Shown here in pieces: positions 59,275 through 64,000 of a DNA stretch of 64,000 nucleotides (positions are counted from its first letter, which is position 1; every line of letters starts with the position of its first letter). Origin of the DNA: Nymphaea colorata (lineage: Eukaryota > Streptophyta > Magnoliopsida > Nymphaeales > Nymphaeaceae); contig NC_045151.1 in the NCBI RefSeq assembly GCF_008831285.2, positions 5,345,682-5,409,681 of the forward strand, written 5' to 3'. Position numbers and translations under genes: made by a program. The notes beneath the pieces are model-generated. The model saw only the letters and a program-made list of their open reading frames with translations. It was not told the DNA's origin and made no database searches.

Positions 59275-60019
59275 CAATGTTATAAAAGGCGTAGCGTATC
59301 GCGTATCGGTCGGGCCGACCTATACGCCGTATCGTAACGTAGCGTAACGTATCGTAAAATTAATTTTTTAATTTTAAAAAATATTTAAAAGTCAGAAAAA
59401 AATAGACAAAAATCTGAAAAATGAACAAAAAATCAGAAATCAAGAAAAATAAAAAATGTATTCAAATATAAAAAAGATCATCATACATAAGGAACATTCA
59501 TGTGTATACTATCAACAACACATTCAAAAATAAGAAATCAAATATTCAAATTAACATAATAAGCATCCATCACAATTTTAAACTTGAAAATTTTATAAAA
59601 TTTTAGGACTTAGAGTCTTAAGACTTGGAGTTTTAGGACTTAGATTACATCACAATTTTATAAGTTCAAACATACAGTCATCATTTTTCATGATTCAACG
59701 ATGATATCTCCCAAATTGATGAATCCTCGGTTAATTTTTATGAAAATAGGCAAAATCTCTCCCTCCTATGTCTATTGGAGTCTTTAAATACAAGAAGAGA
59801 GAGAGGGAGGAGTGTTTAAACTTTTAAAAAATAAGGAATTTTATGTTTTCTCCCGTATCGTACGATACGGGGGTGTATCGCCCGTATCGTACGATACGGG
59901 CAATACGCGTGCAATACGCACGCGTATCGCAAATTTATGGCGTACCGTATCGTTCATCTTGATACACACGATACGTATTGTACGATACGCATCCGTATCG
60001 TACAATACGAATAACATTG
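59275..60019. mobile_element. Non-autonomous hAT-like element, 745 bp
   Basis: Terminal inverted repeats CAATGTTAT/ATAACATTG and a perfect 8-bp target duplication match the hAT superfamily. The ends are crowded with TATCG, CGTATCG and CGATACG words, giving a CG-rich left arm (59290-59360) and right arm (59850-60010) around an AT-rich middle. No transposase frame is present. The open frames at 59812-60147 run through the repeats and are not genes. It lies next to the broken end of the Reina-like element. Confidence 0.82.
59852..59900. repeat. Two identical 20-bp perfect palindromes
   Basis: CCCGTATCGTACGATACGGG at 59852-59871 and again at 59881-59900, each its own reverse complement and separated by GGTGTATCG. 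Further partial copies follow to 60010. Confidence 0.92.
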
Positions 60020-60027
60020 GATTCTAC
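60020..60027. repeat. 8-bp target duplication GATTCTAC, right
   Basis: Directly follows the right terminal repeat of the hAT-like element. Confidence 0.85.
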
Positions 60028-60059
60028 TATATGGTTTTTGCTATTTATGTGCTTCCAAA

Positions 60060-60640
60060 AATTGCTTAAGAGTAGGTCTCCATCACTAACAATCGTCCTC
60101 AGCATACCATGTAATTTTCCCGCGCGTCCATGAAAAGACCTTGCCACCTCTTTGCTGTATATGGGTAAGAAAAGGCGATGAGATGGGCATACTTGGAGAG
60201 TTTATCGACCACCACAAGTATGACAGACTTTCCTGGCCTTAGAAAGCCCCTTCACAAAGTCTATGGAAATATCTCCCCATATACATGATGGAATTGATAG
60301 CGGCTGCAAGATATATTTTTGCCTGGCATACTTCACAAGCTTGAACATGTTCACAGATATGGCTTTTCATCCCTAGCCGAAACTCAGCAAGTCCCTTCAA
60401 CTACTTGGTGGCCTGCTTCTAGAGCATCATAAAGCAGTGCCAATAGCTCCTTTATAATACTGGAATTAGGAAGAACAAAAAAAATCCCCCTTGAAAACAA
60501 AGAAAAGGATCACGCCATGAATAACCATAGGCCCTACCAGAACTCTGTTCTATTTGTCGTTTAAGCTCATGAACCTGACTTGAGTCTTGATGTATCTCTT
60601 CAACTTACTCCATCATTCGGCTACTGGACTGGTCAGGGCA
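60060..60640 (-). pseudogene. Integrase, N-terminal part (Reina-like)
   Basis: The minus frame 60147-59935 starts ARSFHGRAGKLHGMLRTIVS followed by DGDLLLSNFWKH, matching the block FxxxVVKLHGxPxxIVSDRDxxFLSxFWKEL; the conserved SDRD reads SDGD. After WKH the homology ends. Upstream text (60360-60160) has the zinc-binding and SIxVVVDKLSKYAHL-like blocks in broken frames. Confidence 0.78.
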
Positions 60641-60799
60641 TGAAACTGAGCAGTGGACGAACCATCAATGGTTTCAAAGCTTGAGGAGAATCGATCAGCA
60701 ACCAAATTATGGATTCCTTCTGATAACATATATGAAAATCCAACCCAACCAGCTTCATTATACATTTTTCATTTTTGCTGCACCGTAGTGTGGATGTTC

Positions 60800-61060
60800 T
60801 GCTGCATACAATATTTTAGGCTATGGTTGCCCATGTAAACATAAAAGTTTTTCACCTATCAGGTAGTGGTGCCACTTTTGGATGGCCCTCACTCTAGTGA
60901 TTAATTCCCCTTCATAAGCTGATTTTCCTCTAAAATTCTTCCCCACAGCCCTGCTGAAATATGAAATTGGATAGCACCTTTGGCTTAATACTGCCCCAAC
61001 TCCTACTTCCAAGACACCCATCTCCACTGAAAATGGGAGAGAGAAATCACACGACTAATA
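60800..61060 (-). pseudogene. RNase H (Reina-like)
   Basis: The minus frame 61027-60821 reads VGAVLSQRCYPISYFSRAVG then YEGELITRVRAIQKWHHYLIG, the pattern GxGAVLxQxGxPIAYFSKAL...YEKELLAVVxAVxKWRHYLLG. The frame closes at the TDHxSL position. Confidence 0.82.
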
Positions 61061-61089
61061 CAGGAGTTGTGGTTATAGCTTCCTTTAGT

Positions 61090-61965
61090 TGATGGAAGGC
61101 AAACCTCCCTTCTACCTTTACAAACCTTCCCTTCTTCAGCATAGCAGTCAGGGGCACCACAATTGTCCCGAAATTTCTCACAAACTGACGAAATTAGCAG
61201 CTTCTGTTCTTCAATCGCTCACACTTTCTCCTCCACCATTTGAACTCCTTGGTCAGAAATGGTATGACCAAGGTAAGTCACCTGGTCGCTTCCAAATAAA
61301 CACTTAGAAGCTTCGGAAGCTTTGGCATACAGTTGATTAGTGAGCAACATTTTAAATACCAACCTCAAGTGCTCCACATGCAGTGTGCAATCTCAGTTGT
61401 ATAGTAATATATCATCGAAGAAGGTGAGAACTAATGTTCTCAAATAGGGGCGCAAAATTTCATTCATGATTGCTTGAAAGGTGACGGGTGTTGGTTAGGC
61501 TGAAAGGCATAACCCTAAACTCATAGTGTCCCACGTGAGTTTGGAAGGCAGTCTTGTCACTTGTGGACATCAGCCAGCACCATTCGGATTTGATAATCCT
61601 GCCCATAGATCCACCTTCGAAAAAAACTCTAGCTCCATAGAGCTCGTCCAATAATTCCTCAATCATTGGAATCAGGTAGCGGTTCTTTACTATGCAAGCA
61701 TATAGGGTCCTATAAACTCCATAAAACCACCAGAAGCCATCTTTTGCTCCTAAGAGTGCAGGGGACGGATACAGGCTGCTGGATTATCCCTTCCTTGAGC
61801 ATCTCCTTGATTAATTTCTCAATCTCACTTTTATGAGCATGGTTGTACTTGTAGGGTCGCAGATTTACAGGTCCAGATCCTAGTTCTAACTCAATTTGAT
61901 GATAAAAAACTCGAGCAAGTGGCAAACCAGCAGGTTTGTCAAAGACTTTAACACTGTTCAATCAG
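61090..61965 (-). pseudogene. Reverse transcriptase (Reina-like)
   Basis: Motifs in minus-strand order: PAGLPLARVFYHQIELELGS and GPVNLRPYKYNHAHKSEIEK (61961 frame, the RT N-terminus), LIKEMLKEGIIQ, then MIEELLDELYGARVFFE and [16 protein letters not shown] (61666 frame). The last matches [16 protein letters not shown]. The catalytic FxDD box lies near 61420 in broken frames (the antisense reads FFDDILLYN). YLGHTIS-like text follows near 61270. Confidence 0.82.
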
Positions 61966-62209
61966 GACTGGTTATAAACAGCCAGAATGTCACTGAATGT
62001 AATATGCTTCTGCAATCTGGTGTGCAACAAGTGACATGAGCAGAGAGTATGTAATGGCCAAAGGATATAATTCCAGTTCTCTGTGTCACTAGGCTTATTA
62101 ATATGTTGTGCTCACCATCTCTCCCTTGGAAGACCATCTTCATCTCATTAAAATCCCACTCTATCTTCCGAAGCTGTCTTGCCACAGTATACCTAATACC
62201 AAATCAATA

Positions 62210-62660
62210 CCATCCATGCCAGAGGATATAATTCCAGTTCAAATTTCTGCCCTTGAATCTCAATTGTCTCCTTGGCAATAGAAAATTACCAATCCCAACT
62301 ACAACCTGGAACTCAGGTTGTTCCTTAATGATATATCCGCAAGGCTGTTTTCCCACAAACAAAGTTGTGAGTGGACCTGGTGTCCACTATTACAATAATC
62401 TTATGCCCCATTAAGTTTCTGTTGTACTCGCATAACTTCGGGTACATTGTCCCCGGCTAAGGCATGAAGCGACATCTCTAAAATAGCTTCATCTTTGCAC
62501 CCTTCCTCATTTTCCCCTACTTCATGTTCGTCTTCTTCATTGGTGTTGTCGACTAGATAAATGTGCAGTTTTTTGCAAACATGTCCGGGAACCATTTCTC
62601 CTCACATTAAAAGCATAAGCACTTTCGGCGTCTTTCCTTGATCTGTTCTGGATTTAGCCT
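62210..62660 (-). pseudogene. gag zinc knuckle and protease (Reina-like)
   Basis: Near 62640-62570 the minus strand reads RRRKCLCF, stop, CEEKWFP, then GHVCKKLHIYLVD in the next frame: a CX2CX..GHxC knuckle of the kind KGLCFxCDEKFxPGHxCK. An acidic linker (TNEEDEHEVGENEEG) follows. Around 62400-62350 IVDTRSTHNFV stands for the protease LVDSGSTHNF(I/V), with D-T-R-S in place of D-S-G-S. Confidence 0.78.
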
Positions 62661-63545
62661 CTTGACAAGAAAAGATTGACCTCCATTTGCCCTTTTAGCA
62701 TGGTGGCATGCTATACCCCCCAGACGTCATGCTACTCTTCCACACTAATGGTTTGGGGAACTTCGAGTAGTGCCCAGAAATTTCCATCCTGCAGCATTTT
62801 TCTTCTGTGACCTTAGCAACTTCAAACACTTCCAGTAGGATCTAAGGTCGTGTGGCCTGGACCTCTATTTTCAGTTCTTCCCTCAGCCCACCAATGAACG
62901 TCCCCACCACTGCCTCCACAGGCCATCCTCTAACCATATCACTATATTCCTCAAATAACATCTAGTATTCCACCACATATCCTTACTTGATTTTGGAAAG
63001 CTCTATGTTGAAGTCCAAATACACTAAAAGCCCAACCTAACAGTAAGGGATTCAACGAACTGGGTCCAACTGGGTTTTCCCTCTTGGGCAACCAACGGGC
63101 ACTACCAGCATATGGCTGGACCTTCCAGGTGAACAGCAGTGTGTCCCACACCATTTTCAACTGCAATCTTTTGGCAGTCAAAAATATTGTTCTGCTCTAT
63201 AAGCCCAGCTAAGAGGGTCTTCCCTAGAAAATTTTGGGAACTCCATTTTAGGGGTTGGTCACTATTATACAGTAACTATTTTGACAAAGGATTGGTAGTT
63301 GGATTCACACCTGGGTTAAGTGGTGAAACAAGAGAGTTGTGTTGCGAGCTGCTGACCTGAACCAATTGAGGACCTCATGTGACATGTTTGACATCTCATT
63401 GTTTGCATTCGTGTATCCACCTCTGTCAGTCTCTTGCCCCAGGTCACCAAAGTTTTTACTCAACTCCATAATGCCCCACTAGCATATGTCGGTCGATTGC
63501 AGCCTGTTTTCTCATGTTCTCTAATGTTTCTAGTTCCTCTTTACT
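62661..63545 (-). pseudogene. gag (Reina-like)
   Basis: The element's gag should lie here. After the PBS the minus strand reads KEELETLENMRKQAAIDRHM, a helical start typical of Reina gag, then stops. Broken frames at 63181-62951 include MTAKRLQLKMVWDTLLFTWK. I cannot follow the capsid domain with certainty. Confidence 0.55.
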
Positions 63546-63551
63546 CGTCAT

Positions 63552-63566
63552 GGGGCTCTAATACGA
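63552..63566 (-). other. PBS of the Reina-like element
   Basis: The minus strand reads TTCGTATTAGAGCCC, a mutated form of TTGGTATCAGAGCC, at the border between gag leader and LTR. Confidence 0.6.
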
Positions 63567-64000
63567 ATAATAGCAACACTATCTGATCACCTACAGATTA
63601 GGAGAAATAACCCGCACATGAAAACCCCACCCCCCCTTCAACCCAAAGAACAGTTAGGCCCAAAATTCCTCTCACTGAGAGGTAATCCTTCACCAACTTT
63701 GCGTAAGCCTAAAACACATTTGGGCAGAGGTATTTAAGCTATGGAATTAGATCTAACAAGGGGATCCGATCCACTATTGTATTTTGACTATTTATAAAAG
63801 ATCCCCCCACCACAGCCCATCCCCCGGATTAACCTGTATCTTGCCTAAGACTAACAAGGTGTCTTAAGCTCATTATTTTCATGTCTTCTCACTATTCTAA
63901 TATTATGTTCTCTTTTTGTTGTATTCTGCCCAATATCTGTTTGTTGTTTTGCTGCTCAATTTGCAATCAATTTCAGCAAACAAAAACTGAGGTTTTCTTG
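63567..64000 (-). repeat. 5' LTR of the Reina-like element, partial
   Basis: Begins at the PBS and runs off the right edge of the window. No second copy exists in the window, so the border is set by the PBS only. Confidence 0.55.
63790..63797 (-). promoter_or_regulatory. TATA box in the Reina-like LTR
   Basis: The minus strand reads TATAAATA, within TTTTATAAATAGTC, a consensus plant TATA box about 225 bp before the LTR end. Confidence 0.45.

Larger units (their letters stand above)
60040..64000 (-). mobile_element. Reina-like Gypsy chromovirus, minus strand, 3' end missing and 5' LTR cut by the window
   Basis: Reading from the right: part of the 5' LTR (63567-64000), PBS, gag, zinc knuckle, protease, RT, RNase H and integrase up to the SDRDxxFLSNFW block, where homology stops near 60050-60090, next to the hAT-like element. 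Frames are thoroughly broken. The integrase C-terminus and 3' LTR are absent from the adjacent DNA. Confidence 0.82.

Noticed and set aside
59852-59900. Regularly spaced palindromic repeats as a CRISPR-like array
   Set aside because: Only two full units with a 9-bp spacer, inside a DNA transposon in a plant genome.
37200-60060. 35830-37200 and 60040-64000 as two halves of one chromovirus split by 23 kb
   Set aside because: Both pieces include the integrase block around SDRDxxFxSxFWKELF, so they overlap and must be separate copies.

Overview
This is a stretch of plant nuclear DNA built almost entirely from nested, decayed transposable elements. Long AT-rich stretches, LTR retrotransposons primed by initiator-tRNA-Met type sites (TGGTATCAGAG or close variants), chromoviral Gypsy elements with a C-terminal chromodomain-type region, plant LINEs carrying DUF4283 and zf-RVT domains, small inverted-repeat DNA transposons and (AT)n/(CT)n microsatellites all point to a flowering plant with a repeat-rich genome. 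The species cannot be told from the window. I see no intact host gene, no rRNA or tRNA gene and no prokaryotic feature. Every retroelement reading frame I could follow carries stops, frameshifts or deletions.

Layout. (1) 1-6359: a heavily decayed minus-strand Ty3/Gypsy element of Athila/Tat type (integrase about 1480-2160, RT/RNase H about 2640-3030, PBS-like site at 4711). (2) 6365-11103: a very large solo LTR of 4739 bp, TG...CA ends, flanked by a perfect 5-bp target duplication CAACT. (3) 12526-21816: a minus-strand chromovirus of the Del/Tekay type with a full gag-pol in broken frames, a complete 3.05-kb 5' LTR (18772-21816) and a truncated 3' LTR (12526-13915). (4) 21817-28980: non-coding AT-rich DNA with minisatellites and a patch resembling CACTA subterminal repeats. 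(5) 28980-40500: a plus-strand LINE, interrupted in ORF1 by a plus-strand Copia element (29598-34603, 206/207-bp LTRs) and, between ORF1 and the RT, by a minus-strand chromovirus fragment (35830-37200). (6) 43100-48850: minus-strand Copia remnants, one of them split by a 5'-truncated minus-strand LINE (45473-46558, near-identical 15-bp duplications) and by a 593-bp inverted-repeat element (44075-44667) inside the RT. (7) 48850-54560: non-coding, with a perfect 32-bp inverted repeat around an (AT)n core and one possible host exon at about 53450-53556. (8) 54561-59070: the youngest-looking element, a plus-strand Copia with 276-bp LTRs differing at 16 sites, an intact 711-codon reading frame across zinc knuckle-protease-integrase, but most of gag deleted. 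(9) 59275-60019: a 745-bp non-autonomous hAT-like element with a perfect 8-bp duplication GATTCTAC and CG-rich palindromes. (10) 60040-64000: a minus-strand Reina-like chromovirus from mid-integrase back to gag, PBS and part of the 5' LTR, running off the window.

How it fits together: the region records successive insertions. No element here looks able to move by itself. The Copia at 54561 and the solo LTR have the clearest boundaries. The most unusual structures are the small palindromic DNA elements and the size of the solo LTR, rather than a new gene system. I searched for a new gene system and did not find one.
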